61,011 nucleotides of DNA from Marinobacterium profundum (GCF_001528745.1 NZ_BCNS01000156.1:1-61011), one strand, 5' to 3'. Positions 38,358-46,299 are shown, numbered from the stretch's first letter. Notes: generated by a model not told the origin, from the sequence alone. A program made the numbers and translations.

Positions 38358-38957
38358 ATGGACATAAAACCCGATAACTTCGGCCAACAGGTTTCCGCCC
38401 GCGCCAAAGCCGAAGACCGCCCCACTGGTGGCCTGGGCGCGGAGGTTTCTCAAGCGGCCCGTAGCGACAAGCAGCTTACCCCCGCCGAACATAGCCAGGC
38501 GCGCAACGAAGCCATTCTCGAAGCCTCCCTCAAGGTCAGCATCACTGTGGGCAGCCAGCCCATGGAGGCGCTGTATCGCAGCGTTATAGGCGCACTCAAT
38601 GAAACTCTGCAGGCGGACCTTGGCGATTCGGCGATTCAGAACGCCTACGCCACAGAGCTGGATGTCAGCCCCGAAGCCACAGCCGCACGCATCCTGAGCC
38701 GTTCAACAGCCTTCTTTGCGTCCTATCAAACCCAGCACCCGGAACTAAACGAAGACGAAGCCCGCCTCAGCTTCGCCGACATCATAAAGGGCGGTATCGA
38801 CCTGGGCTTTGCCCAGGCGCGGGACCTTCTGGACGGTTTGCAGGTGCTCAAGGGCGATATTGCCAGCGCCATAGACGCGACCTACAGCCTGGTCATGCAG
38901 GGTCTGGAGACCTTCCGGACACAGTCTGGGACACCCGTCGAGACTCCCGCAGGCTAG
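38358..38957 (+). CDS. DUF5610-domain protein
   Basis: A 199-residue soluble protein that appears to match DUF5610. It has a charged, disordered N-terminal 55 residues and then a helical domain with MEALYRSVIGALNETL, SPEATAARILSRSTAFF and DIIKGGIDLGFAQARDLL. The function is unknown. It follows the diguanylate cyclase gene by 74 bp on the same strand, so co-transcription and a link to surface or motility control are possible but only inferred. GGGAG lies 12 bases upstream of the ATG. Confidence 0.75.
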   Translation: MDIKPDNFGQQVSARAKAEDRPTGGLGAEVSQAARSDKQLTPAEHSQARNEAILEASLKVSITVGSQPMEALYRSVIGALNETLQADLGDSAIQNAYATELDVSPEATAARILSRSTAFFASYQTQHPELNEDEARLSFADIIKGGIDLGFAQARDLLDGLQVLKGDIASAIDATYSLVMQGLETFRTQSGTPVETPAG

Positions 38958-39062
38958 CAGTTAAAGGCACAGCGGCTGATTGAGACTCTGCACGAACCTT
39001 ACTTCATAAATTTAGGGGCGCAGGTTTGGCAGCCGATCGAGATCGGCCTTGCAGAGGGCTAC

Positions 39063-39431
39063 TCAGCCCTCTGCATCCCAACGATAGAGGGCCAGCGATA
39101 TGCGCCCACGCAGAAAACAGACCCCTTCTGTCTCAAGCAGGCTGCGCTGGCGCAGTTCTCCTGCGCTGCCCTGCGGCAATGACAACTCGCCCCTGGCGTT
39201 TACCACCCGATGCCAGGGCAATCGACTGCCCTGGGGCAACCGGCTGAGAATACGTCCGACCAGGCGTGCCCGGCGCGGCAGCCCCGCAAGCTCCGCCACC
39301 TGTCCATAGCTGCAGACCCGCCCGGGAGGAATTCGCGCCACCACCTGCCATATACGCTCGGCATCAGTCAGGGGTTCTGCGCTGACATCAGCCACGGCGC
39401 CATCGTGCGCCATGGCTGTCTTCAGACTCAT
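39063..39431 (-). CDS. Alkyltransferase-like protein (Atl/YbaZ type)
   Basis: A 122-residue protein with the DNA-binding fold of O6-alkylguanine-DNA alkyltransferases but PWHRV in place of PCHRV. The alkyl-accepting Cys is therefore Trp, the hallmark of alkyltransferase-like (ATL) proteins. These bind alkylated guanine and hand it to nucleotide excision repair. RIPPGRVCSYGQVAELAG is the typical preceding region. The start at 39431 lies in an ATGA overlap with the upstream PatZ-like gene, so the two are translationally coupled; an ATG 24 bases earlier is possible. Confidence 0.88.
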   Translation of the reverse strand: MSLKTAMAHDGAVADVSAEPLTDAERIWQVVARIPPGRVCSYGQVAELAGLPRRARLVGRILSRLPQGSRLPWHRVVNARGELSLPQGSAGELRQRSLLETEGVCFLRGRISLALYRWDAEG

Positions 39432-42163
39432 GACTGCAACCGGTACATCTGCCATTCCTCGGTCGCCTCGTTCAACATCATGACCATCTCGACCACATCC
39501 TCTTCGGCATTGAAACGAATCTTGAATCCGAGCTTGCGGGCTAGCGTCTGCATGCCCCGGTTAACCGGCAGGGTCGAGCCATACAGCTGCAGCGTGCCCC
39601 GGCTACGACAGTAATCGATCAACTTTTGCATCAGCACAACCCCGACCCCCTCCCCCTGCAGGTCGTCCCGAATAACAATGGAGAATTCACTGCGCACATT
39701 ATCCGCATCCGTCACCGCCCGCACCACGGCCAGAGTCTCGTTGCCGGCGCCATTTTCCCGTGGCGCCGACACCACAAAGGCCATTTCGCGGTCGTAATCA
39801 ATCTGAGTCCAATTGGCCAGCTCCTGGTGCGTCGGCACACCGCGGCTGTAGAAGTAGCGCATGCGGATCGATTCAGAACTGAGGTGATTGTAAAACTCCA
39901 GATGATCGGGCTCATCTTCACCTCGAATGGCTCGCAGCACGGCCTGGCGGCCGGAGCGACGCAGGCGAATCGTCTCGGTCAGATGCTCGGGGTAAGGCGA
40001 TATTGCCAGGCGTACAGGCTCAGCCACCGACACGGCCACATCCACCGCCAGCAGACCGCGCTTGTTGAGCAGCAACGGGTTGATTTCCAGCCCCGCAATA
40101 TTAGGCAGATCCACCACCATCTCAGATAGTTTGATCAGCAGGTCGCACAACTGATCGACATCGCGCTCAACCTGATAACTATTTTCGCAGATAATGTCGT
40201 ATACCCTCGAGCGCTGTACCAGTGTCCGGGCCAACGCCTGATTCAACGGCGGCAACATCAGCTGCCGATCCGCCAGTACATCCACCGTATAACCACCGGC
40301 GCCAAACAGCAGTAGCGGCCCAAAAATGGGGTCGCGGGTAATGCCCACGTTGATCTGCAGCGATTGAAAACCACGCTTCATCTGCTGCACGCAGAATCCC
40401 ATCACCTGGTCGTCACTGAAGCGCTCACGCACGCGGTACTCCAGCCGTGTCACGGCATGGCGAACCTCGCTGACCGAGTACAGGTCCAACGCCAGATCGC
40501 GCCAGCGCTGGCGCACCTTGTCGTCATAGCTGAACGGATAGACATTCTCACAGTGCAGTACCCGCACGGCGACTGACCCGCCCAGCTGTTTGGCCACCTC
40601 CACCACGCCTTCCACCGTATCGGCGTAGTACGAATGAGACACAGGCACGCCATAGAGATCCAGCAGTTCACAGGCCTGGGCATGGTGCAGAAAGCCGCGC
40701 CCTTCTTCCAGCGCCTGAGCCACCAGATTGCGCGCCTGGATATGATTCTGGCTGTTCAGTTTCAGAAAAGGCGCCGGCGTCTGGCGCATGACTTCCTGAT
40801 TGCGCCTGTAACGCACCATCTGCAGGAAGGCATCAACCGCTTCCTCAGGGGTGATGAAGGTGGCGATACCGGCAGTATTGAAATGATTACGAGCCGCAAT
40901 GGCTGTGGCGCGACCCATCCAGCAACTGAGCACGTTGCGCGGGGTTCCCCGGGCAACCTCTATCACCGCTCTGGCGGTCTCGACGCCCGGCGCAGGATGC
41001 GTCGGCGCGTGTATCACCAGCACCGCATCCACCGCAGTATCGGCGACCAGAATACGCAGCGCACTGGCAAAGCGTTCGGGTGTGGCGTCGGCATTCAGAT
41101 CCACCGGGTTGCCCCGGTTCCAGCCGTCCGGCAGCAATGCCGCCAGGGCCTCACGGCTGGCCTCTGACAACTGCGCCAACTGGCCCCGCCCGCGCAGAAA
41201 TCGATCGGTAGCCAGCGCGTTGGGCCCCATACCATTGGACACAATAGCCAGCCGCTCCCCCCGCATGGGCTTCATGCGCGAAAGGGTTTCCAGAGCATGG
41301 AACAACTGATCCGAAGTTTCGACCCGCAGTACACCGGCACGACGCAGCGCTGCGTCATACACAAGATCCTCATCGCAAACGCCGGGCGCCAGGCGGGCGC
41401 AGTGCTCGGCGTCCTGCACCACATCGGACTTGAGTACCAGCACCAGCTTGTTGCGTGATGCGGCACGCACGGCCGAGAGGAAATCCCGCGCAGAGCCGGT
41501 CATGCGATCCATCTGCAGCAAAATGGCCTGGGTATGGGGGTCCTTGGCCAGATAGTCGATCACCGCTGGAATATCCACATCGACACTTTCACCCAGGGTC
41601 AGAAAATGGGAAAAACCAATCTCCTGCCCGTTCGCCCAGTCAATCATGGCGGTGCCTATTAGCCCCGACTGGCCAACGTATGCCACCTTGCCGTGGCTGA
41701 TATTGACATGGGAATAACTGGCATTCATGCAAGACCCCGGCACCAGCAAGCCCATGCAGTCCGGTCCCAGGATGCGAATGCCATAGGGGTGCGCGGCTTC
41801 CAGCACTTCCTCATGCAAGGTGCGCTCTGTCTTGCTGTCCCGAATCGACAGACCGCCGGTAAGAATCAGCGCCGCCTTCACCATATGGGCACCGAGCTTG
41901 CGAATAATATCGGCGACGGTTTGGGGTGGCGAGCAGATAATCGCCAGATCCGGCATCTTCGGCAGTTCGCTGACACTTTTTACGCAGGGCACGCCCCGCA
42001 CCATCTCGTAGCCCTGGGCATTAACGACAATCAACTCACCCTTATAGCCGCCATCCAGCAGGTTCTGCAGTACGACGCCGCCCATGCTGTCATCGCGCTC
42101 TGAGGCCCCAAAGATGGCGATGGAGTCGGGCTTGAAAAATCGTTTTAGGTACTTTGTTGACAC
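39428..42163 (-). CDS. PatZ-like protein lysine acetyltransferase (NDP-forming acyl-CoA synthetase-like plus GNAT)
   Basis: A 911-residue multidomain protein. It has an N-terminal CoA-binding domain (GASERDDSMGG near residue 19), succinyl-CoA-ligase-like domains (about 150-460), an ATP-grasp domain (about 490-700) and a C-terminal GNAT domain (about 735-895) with VIRDDLQGEGVGVVLMQKL. This matches PatZ/YfiQ-type enzymes, which acetylate acetyl-CoA synthetase and other proteins. In true acetyl-CoA synthetases a catalytic His lies in an SHTGALAG motif; here the aligned stretch reads CARLAPGVCDED and lacks it, consistent with a regulatory rather than ligase role. It starts with GTG preceded by AGGAAG. 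Confidence 0.88.
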   Translation of the reverse strand: MSTKYLKRFFKPDSIAIFGASERDDSMGGVVLQNLLDGGYKGELIVVNAQGYEMVRGVPCVKSVSELPKMPDLAIICSPPQTVADIIRKLGAHMVKAALILTGGLSIRDSKTERTLHEEVLEAAHPYGIRILGPDCMGLLVPGSCMNASYSHVNISHGKVAYVGQSGLIGTAMIDWANGQEIGFSHFLTLGESVDVDIPAVIDYLAKDPHTQAILLQMDRMTGSARDFLSAVRAASRNKLVLVLKSDVVQDAEHCARLAPGVCDEDLVYDAALRRAGVLRVETSDQLFHALETLSRMKPMRGERLAIVSNGMGPNALATDRFLRGRGQLAQLSEASREALAALLPDGWNRGNPVDLNADATPERFASALRILVADTAVDAVLVIHAPTHPAPGVETARAVIEVARGTPRNVLSCWMGRATAIAARNHFNTAGIATFITPEEAVDAFLQMVRYRRNQEVMRQTPAPFLKLNSQNHIQARNLVAQALEEGRGFLHHAQACELLDLYGVPVSHSYYADTVEGVVEVAKQLGGSVAVRVLHCENVYPFSYDDKVRQRWRDLALDLYSVSEVRHAVTRLEYRVRERFSDDQVMGFCVQQMKRGFQSLQINVGITRDPIFGPLLLFGAGGYTVDVLADRQLMLPPLNQALARTLVQRSRVYDIICENSYQVERDVDQLCDLLIKLSEMVVDLPNIAGLEINPLLLNKRGLLAVDVAVSVAEPVRLAISPYPEHLTETIRLRRSGRQAVLRAIRGEDEPDHLEFYNHLSSESIRMRYFYSRGVPTHQELANWTQIDYDREMAFVVSAPRENGAGNETLAVVRAVTDADNVRSEFSIVIRDDLQGEGVGVVLMQKLIDYCRSRGTLQLYGSTLPVNRGMQTLARKLGFKIRFNAEEDVVEMVMMLNEATEEWQMYRLQS

Positions 42164-42344
42164 GCGACGCTTCCTGTTCAGACCGAAGTGCTGGGGGGCT
42201 GCTCATGCAGGTCAGCCTACTATTTTAGCGTGCAAAGCCGGTACGGGAGCCACTGAATGACATGTCATTGTACATACAGCCATCACACGGACACCCTGCT
42301 GCGCCCTGCCAACGCCATCAAAGTCGCATACAATACCCACCCTA

Positions 42345-42507
42345 GCTGCTTGTCGGACTTAACACTGATCTACTGCGGAAAAGCCGCCTTTGGTCATTTT
42401 TCGTCCTCTTTTTTGTTAAATAGAACCACTATTTACCTCAAAAGAGCTCAAAAACTGCCTCAAAACGGTCTTTCCCTCGCTACGATCGGCCAAGCCCGAC
42501 AGGCTGC
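42345..42507 (+). mobile_element. 163-bp inverted-repeat element, copy C
   Basis: Same orientation and exactly the same core length as copy B, with about 13 substitutions. Its left end is worn (GCTGCTTGTCGGACTT). The open frame is kept (LSDLTLIYCGKAAFGHFSSS, ending ATIGQARQAA). It lies between the PatZ-like gene and the end of the tRNA array. Confidence 0.78.
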
Positions 42508-42590
42508 TAGAATGCAAAGGACGGGCAAAAGGATAGCCGCGCTGACCCACAAAGTACTGCAGCGGATCAGAAAAATGCAAAAAAAAGACA

Positions 42591-42615
42591 AAAAAAAGCC
42601 ACTTCGAAAAGTGGC
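42591..42615 (-). terminator. Terminator of the tRNA array, sharing the tRNA-Asp CCA end
   Basis: Stem GCCACTT/AAGTGGC (42598-42604, 42609-42615) with a 4-nt loop is followed on the leftward strand by a seven-T tract and a second T-rich stretch. The promoter-proximal arm includes the encoded CCA of the last tRNA-Asp, so terminator folding and tRNA 3' maturation compete for the same bases. Confidence 0.8.
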
Positions 42616-42688
42616 GGAACGGACGGGACTCGAACCCGCGACCCCCTGCGTGACAGGCAGGTATTCTAACCAACTGAACTACCGCTCC
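42612..42688 (-). tRNA. tRNA-Asp (GUC), copy 1
   Basis: A 77-nt cloverleaf including the encoded CCA. The anticodon loop CTGTCAC gives GUC. It differs from the other four Asp copies at a paired acceptor position (5-68 is C-G here, U-A in the others), a compensated change. It is last in the array, next to the terminator. Confidence 0.96.
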
Positions 42689-42692
42689 GTTA

Positions 42693-42768
42693 TGGTGGGC
42701 GAAGAGGGGTTCGAACCCCCGACCCTCTGCTTGTAAGGCAGACGCTCTCCCAACTGAGCTATTCGCCC
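42693..42768 (-). tRNA. tRNA-Val (UAC), copy 1
   Basis: A 76-nt cloverleaf with encoded CCA. Acceptor GGGCGAA pairs with TTCGCCC, and the anticodon loop CTTACAA gives UAC. It lies four bases upstream of tRNA-Asp copy 1. Confidence 0.96.
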
Positions 42769-42866
42769 ATAACGCTGGCTTAATACGACGCTTCAGCACT
42801 TTGAAACGAAGTCTTGCTCTCAACACTTGTCACGAGTGTCTTTTACAATTGCCACTTCGGAAAAAG

Positions 42867-42943
42867 TGGCGGAATGGACGGGACTCGAACCCGCGACCCC
42901 CTGCGTGACAGGCAGGTATTCTAACCAACTGAACTACCACTCC
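42867..42943 (-). tRNA. tRNA-Asp (GUC), copy 2
   Basis: 77 nt with encoded CCA and anticodon GUC. The acceptor is GGAGTGG with CCATTCC. A CCACTT/AAGTGG-type hairpin overlaps its 3' end, as in copy 1 but without the T-run. Confidence 0.96.
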
Positions 42944-42947
42944 GTTA

Positions 42948-43023
42948 TGGTGGGCGAAGAGGGGTTCGAACCCCCGACCCTCTGCTTGTAAGGCAGACGC
43001 TCTCCCAACTGAGCTATTCGCCC
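42948..43023 (-). tRNA. tRNA-Val (UAC), copy 2
   Basis: 76 nt, identical to Val copy 1 by inspection, anticodon UAC, CCA encoded, four bases from Asp copy 2. Confidence 0.96.
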
Positions 43024-43097
43024 ATAACGCTGGCTTTTGTACGACGTTTCAGCACTTTGAAACGAAGTCTTACTTGTACAACTTCCACTTCGAAAAG

Positions 43098-43174
43098 TGG
43101 CGGAATGGACGGGACTCGAACCCGCGACCCCCTGCGTGACAGGCAGGTATTCTAACCAACTGAACTACCACTCC
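43098..43174 (-). tRNA. tRNA-Asp (GUC), copy 3
   Basis: 77 nt with encoded CCA and anticodon GUC, same sequence as copy 2 by inspection, with the same 3' hairpin. Confidence 0.96.
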
Positions 43175-43178
43175 GTTA

Positions 43179-43254
43179 TGGTGGGCGAAGAGGGGTTCGA
43201 ACCCCCGACCCTCTGCTTGTAAGGCAGACGCTCTCCCAACTGAGCTATTCGCCC
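43179..43254 (-). tRNA. tRNA-Val (UAC), copy 3
   Basis: 76 nt, anticodon UAC, CCA encoded, same sequence as the other Val copies by inspection. Confidence 0.96.
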
Positions 43255-43354
43255 ATAACGCTGGCTTTTAATACGACGCTTCAGCACTTTGAAACGAAGT
43301 CTTGATCTCAGCACTTGTCACGAGTGCCTTTTACAATTGCCACTTCGCTAGAAG

Positions 43355-43430
43355 TAGCGGTATGGGCAGGACTGAATCCCCGACCGCACCGATGATGAAA
43401 TGACAGGCTGATATTCTAACCCGTTACCTC
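43355..43430 (-). pseudogene. Decayed tRNA-Asp-like unit P1
   Basis: It aligns with tRNA-Asp at both ends and keeps CTGTCAT around the anticodon, but the D-arm is rearranged, extra bases follow the anticodon, the T-loop has lost its TTCGA core and the CCA has become CTA. It is the most diverged of the three units and is unlikely to fold as a tRNA. Confidence 0.7.
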
Positions 43431-43468
43431 AACACTATCTTTCAAACTATCCACATGCTCAAAGTAAG

Positions 43469-43544
43469 TGGCGGAATGGACGGGACTGAATCCCCGACCG
43501 CACCTGTGATGAAATGACAGACTGATATTCTAACCTGCTACTCC
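43469..43544 (-). pseudogene. Decayed tRNA-Asp-like unit P2
   Basis: The 3' acceptor CCATTCCG plus CCA is intact and the 5' end GGAGTAG is close to tRNA-Asp. The D-arm lacks the TTCAGTTGG segment, the anticodon stem is broken by an insertion (TCATTTCATCACAGG) and the T-loop reads GATTCAG. It shares these same lesions with P1 and P3. Confidence 0.72.
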
Positions 43545-43583
43545 AACACCGATCTTTCAACTACTCCACTTACACAAATCAAG

Positions 43584-43660
43584 TGGCGGAATGGACGGGA
43601 CTCGAACCCGCGACCCCCTGCGTGACAGGCAGGTATTCTAACCAACTGAACTACCACTCC
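43584..43660 (-). tRNA. tRNA-Asp (GUC), copy 4
   Basis: 77 nt with encoded CCA, anticodon GUC, acceptor as in copies 2 and 3. Confidence 0.96.
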
Positions 43661-43664
43661 GTTA

Positions 43665-43740
43665 TGGTGGGCGAAGAGGGGTTCGAACCCCCGACCCTCT
43701 GCTTGTAAGGCAGACGCTCTCCCAACTGAGCTATTCGCCC
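43665..43740 (-). tRNA. tRNA-Val (UAC), copy 4
   Basis: 76 nt, anticodon UAC, CCA encoded, four bases from Asp copy 4. Confidence 0.96.
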
Positions 43741-43820
43741 ATAACGCTGGCCTTTAGTACGACGCTTCAGCACTTTGAAACGAAGTCTTGCGTTTACAAC
43801 TTCCACTTACGCAAAGCAAG

Positions 43821-43896
43821 TGGCGGAATGGACGGGACTGAATCCCCGACCGCACCTGTGATGAAATGACAGGCAGCTTTTCTACCCTGCTACTCC
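43821..43896 (-). pseudogene. Decayed tRNA-Asp-like unit P3
   Basis: Same lesions as P2 in the D-arm, anticodon arm and T-loop, with further change in the anticodon stem (AGCTGCCTGTC). The acceptor 3' half and CCA are intact. It sits between Asp copy 5 and Val copy 4. Confidence 0.7.
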
Positions 43897-43935
43897 AACA
43901 CCGATCTTTCAAACTATCCACATGCACAAAGCAAG

Positions 43936-44012
43936 TGGCGGAATGGACGGGACTCGAACCCGCGACCCCCTGCGTGACAGGCAGGTATTCTAACCAACTG
44001 AACTACCACTCC
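43936..44012 (-). tRNA. tRNA-Asp (GUC), copy 5
   Basis: 77 nt with encoded CCA and anticodon GUC. It is first in the array, nearest the promoter, and has no Val partner directly downstream. Confidence 0.96.
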
Positions 44013-44097
44013 GTATTCTGATCGAGGGAAGATTACACATCAACCTACCCTTTAATCAACCGCCCTGAACATGTTGTTGCCTCAGAACGGAGTGCGA

Positions 44098-44125
44098 ATT
44101 CTAATGATTTTGCGAGTGCTGTCAA
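44098..44125 (-). promoter_or_regulatory. Strong stable-RNA promoter of the tRNA array
   Basis: On the leftward strand a consensus TTGACA (44125-44120), a 16-base spacer and TAGAAT (44103-44098) are followed by the GC-rich stretch TCGCACTCCG. Such discriminators are typical of stringently controlled tRNA and rRNA promoters. The first tRNA starts about 80 bases downstream. Confidence 0.78.
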
Positions 44126-44428
44126 ACGTTTAGCTGCATTTTTTTTAAGTCGCGTCAAAGCTGCGCATTTTTCATACAGAAAAGTCCCTCAATTGGCTGC
44201 AACACCCTGCGCGCGACTGCGAACCAGAAACTCTACGGCCAGTTTAGCCACAATATTGTTACCTGCCTGGATCTCCCTCGACCCTACTCCACTGAGCTAT
44301 TGCACAATCAAATCCGAAGCAGATAGAGTAAGCCGCGTTTATTAAGATACAAATGCAGACACGCAAACAGACATGCTGATCGACATAACTACATCACCTG
44401 TTTTCCACATCCTGACCCGAGTGACGCA
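44126..44428. other. Gap between tRNA promoter and syd
   Basis: No gene was seen. At 44289-44306 the leftward strand reads CAATAGCTCAGTGG, like the 5' part of a tRNA, but no matching 3' part follows, so it is at most a relic. The right part should hold the syd promoter. Confidence 0.4.
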
Positions 44429-45004
44429 ATGACCCCGAGCGCCAGCACCGCCCAGGCACTAGATCGCTTTATCGATCGCGCGCTGGAACACCAGCTGCAG
44501 CAGACAGGCAGACTGCCCCTTGTCGCTTTTGACTCCGAGTGGCCTTCAGACTGCTACCAGAGTGAAGCCGATGCAGACTCACCCACCCATTGGCGCCCTG
44601 TACGCCAGGCCAACATAAACGACCTGTTCGAGCGTATTAGCCTGGCACTCGAGCAACCCATTCATCCCGATATCGTGACTTTCTACAGCCGCTACTGGTC
44701 CGACCCGCTGCCCGCGCTGCATCAGTCCGACCGTCTGACCCTGCTACAACTGTGGAATCCGGAAGACGGCGAGCGTCTGCGCAGCAACCTGCTCGGACAC
44801 GCCCTGATGAAAGCGCGCAAGAAGCAGCCGCTGACCCTGTTCTTCGCCACTACTGAGCCTGACGACATGTTTATCAGCCTTAACAATACCGACGGCAGCG
44901 TCTGGCTCGAAGCTCCCGGCAAAAAGCCCCTGCGCAAAATTGCTGACAACCTGACGACCTTCCTCGACACACTACAGCCCGATACCATTCAGGATCAGGA
45001 GTAA
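44429..45004 (+). CDS. syd: SecY-interacting protein Syd
   Basis: Syd is a cytoplasmic protein that binds SecY and monitors the integrity of the translocon. The 191-residue product matches Syd in length and landmarks: a central IHPDIVTFYSRYWSDPL, the LTLLQLWNPEDGERL segment near residue 105, NLLGHALMKARKKQPLTLFFAT and the C-terminal NLTTFLDTLQP. The gene is followed three bases later by yajG, so the pair is likely co-transcribed. Confidence 0.88.
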   Translation: MTPSASTAQALDRFIDRALEHQLQQTGRLPLVAFDSEWPSDCYQSEADADSPTHWRPVRQANINDLFERISLALEQPIHPDIVTFYSRYWSDPLPALHQSDRLTLLQLWNPEDGERLRSNLLGHALMKARKKQPLTLFFATTEPDDMFISLNNTDGSVWLEAPGKKPLRKIADNLTTFLDTLQPDTIQDQE

Positions 45005-45007
45005 ATC

Positions 45008-45598
45008 ATGTCCCGTTGCAAGTACCTGCTTTTTGGTCTGTTGATCGTCCTCGCTAGCGGTTGCACCAGCCTGAGTCCGCAACAAATCCAGCTTCAGCCT
45101 CAGATTGATACTCAGCAACGTCTGCCCATCGGTATTCAGGTCGAGCTGGATGCGAAGGATTTGCGCAAGTCGCCGATCATAGGCCACCGCGTCTCACGCT
45201 TTGAAAAAAATGCGTTTATCACCCTGGCAACGGATGCACGCTACACCCTGCTGAGCAGCGCCCAACAGGGGCTGCGACAGATGGGTGCCTACCAGTTTGG
45301 CAATAACACCGGGCAGCGCAATGAACTCAAGATCACACTGCTGCTGGACGACCTGACCTACAAAGCCAGCCAGGAAGGCTCACAGCAACAGGTGCGACTA
45401 AAGATGACACTACGTCTGGTCGCTCAAATGAATGGCCGCTCGTTCAGCGGAGAGTACAAATCAGAGCAAGGTTACCAGTCACCGCTGACACCCTCTGAAA
45501 GCAAGAATCAGGAACTGTTCAACCTGCTCGCCAGCGATACCCTCAGTCGCGCCTTCAACGACCCCAAGCTGCTGAACTTTATTAACCAGCAGTATTAA
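45008..45598 (+). CDS. yajG: YajG-family lipoprotein
   Basis: A 196-residue lipoprotein with lipobox LASGC near residue 19 and the YajG-type sequence that follows: QLQPQID, IGIQVELDAKDLRKSPIIGHR and LKITLLLDDLTYKA. The family is a putative outer-membrane lipoprotein of unknown function; E. coli yajG precedes ampG. It starts three bases after syd. Confidence 0.85.
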   Translation: MSRCKYLLFGLLIVLASGCTSLSPQQIQLQPQIDTQQRLPIGIQVELDAKDLRKSPIIGHRVSRFEKNAFITLATDARYTLLSSAQQGLRQMGAYQFGNNTGQRNELKITLLLDDLTYKASQEGSQQQVRLKMTLRLVAQMNGRSFSGEYKSEQGYQSPLTPSESKNQELFNLLASDTLSRAFNDPKLLNFINQQY

Positions 45599-45630
45599 CA
45601 GCAACGGGCCGTTAAATCCGACCGCCCCGA

Positions 45631-46299
45631 CTACCAGCCGACGGTCAGGGCCAGCAGCCTGCTGATCTGGCACAGGGGCCGGCCGGATTCCAGCTGCCAC
45701 TGATTGAAGGCCTGCTGCACCAGGCGCAGATCACGCTGCGCCGTCGGCCGCTTGTCCACCACCCCCTGCGCTATCAGGGCGGCCACCACATCGTCGGTCA
45801 GCACGAAGGTATCCTTGCCCACCATGCGCAGAAAGTATGGCCCTGAATTACCGCCCAGCTGCGAACCCTGTTTTTTGAGCAACAGCCAGAGCCCGACTAT
45901 ATCGTCCTGCGGCCAATCCGCCAGAAAACGCGCAAAACTGCCGTGCCTTGCCGTCATTTCCGTCACCATAAAGGCATTGGCCCGCACCGACTTGAGCTTG
46001 CCCAAATGCCGAATCAGCTTGTCGTTCTGCATCAGGCGCTCGAGCTGCTCATCCGACATGAGCGCCACCTTGTTGGCATCAAAGCCCCAGAAAGCGTCCT
46101 CAAAAGCCGGCCAGCGCGCATCCACCAGCGAGTGCCTGAGCCCGGCACGGAACACCCGTCGACACAGATCAGACAGCAAACGGTCATCAGCGACCGCCGC
46201 CAGCTGCGCCCTATCAAGAGGCTGTGGCAGCAACGCTTCGATATTTTCGCCTGCGCGATGTTCAACCACATGCTGGTACAGCCACTGAAATGACTTCAT
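45631..46299 (-). CDS. DNA-3-methyladenine glycosylase I-family protein
   Basis: A 222-residue protein of the Tag-like (COG2818) family, which excises 3-methyladenine. The central region RLLSDLCRRVFRAGLRHSLVDARWPAFEDAFWGFD matches the family core, followed by KLKSVRANA and the HhH-like LKKQGSQLGGNSGPYFLRMVGKD. The N-terminal Cys-Gly-Trp zinc motif of E. coli Tag is absent, so it belongs to a diverged branch and activity is uncertain. The start at 46299 was chosen over 29 upstream codons with no resemblance. It is convergent with yajG. Confidence 0.78.
   Translation of the reverse strand: MKSFQWLYQHVVEHRAGENIEALLPQPLDRAQLAAVADDRLLSDLCRRVFRAGLRHSLVDARWPAFEDAFWGFDANKVALMSDEQLERLMQNDKLIRHLGKLKSVRANAFMVTEMTARHGSFARFLADWPQDDIVGLWLLLKKQGSQLGGNSGPYFLRMVGKDTFVLTDDVVAALIAQGVVDKRPTAQRDLRLVQQAFNQWQLESGRPLCQISRLLALTVGW

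Noticed and set aside
42164-42344. Extra gene between the PatZ-like gene and element copy C
   Set aside because: The frame at 42257-42736 is open only because it runs through the element and into antisense tRNA; it is not a protein gene.
42612-44012. CRISPR array suggested by regular repeats and spacers
   Set aside because: The repeats are complete tRNA cloverleaves with CCA ends and a stable-RNA promoter; there are no cas genes.
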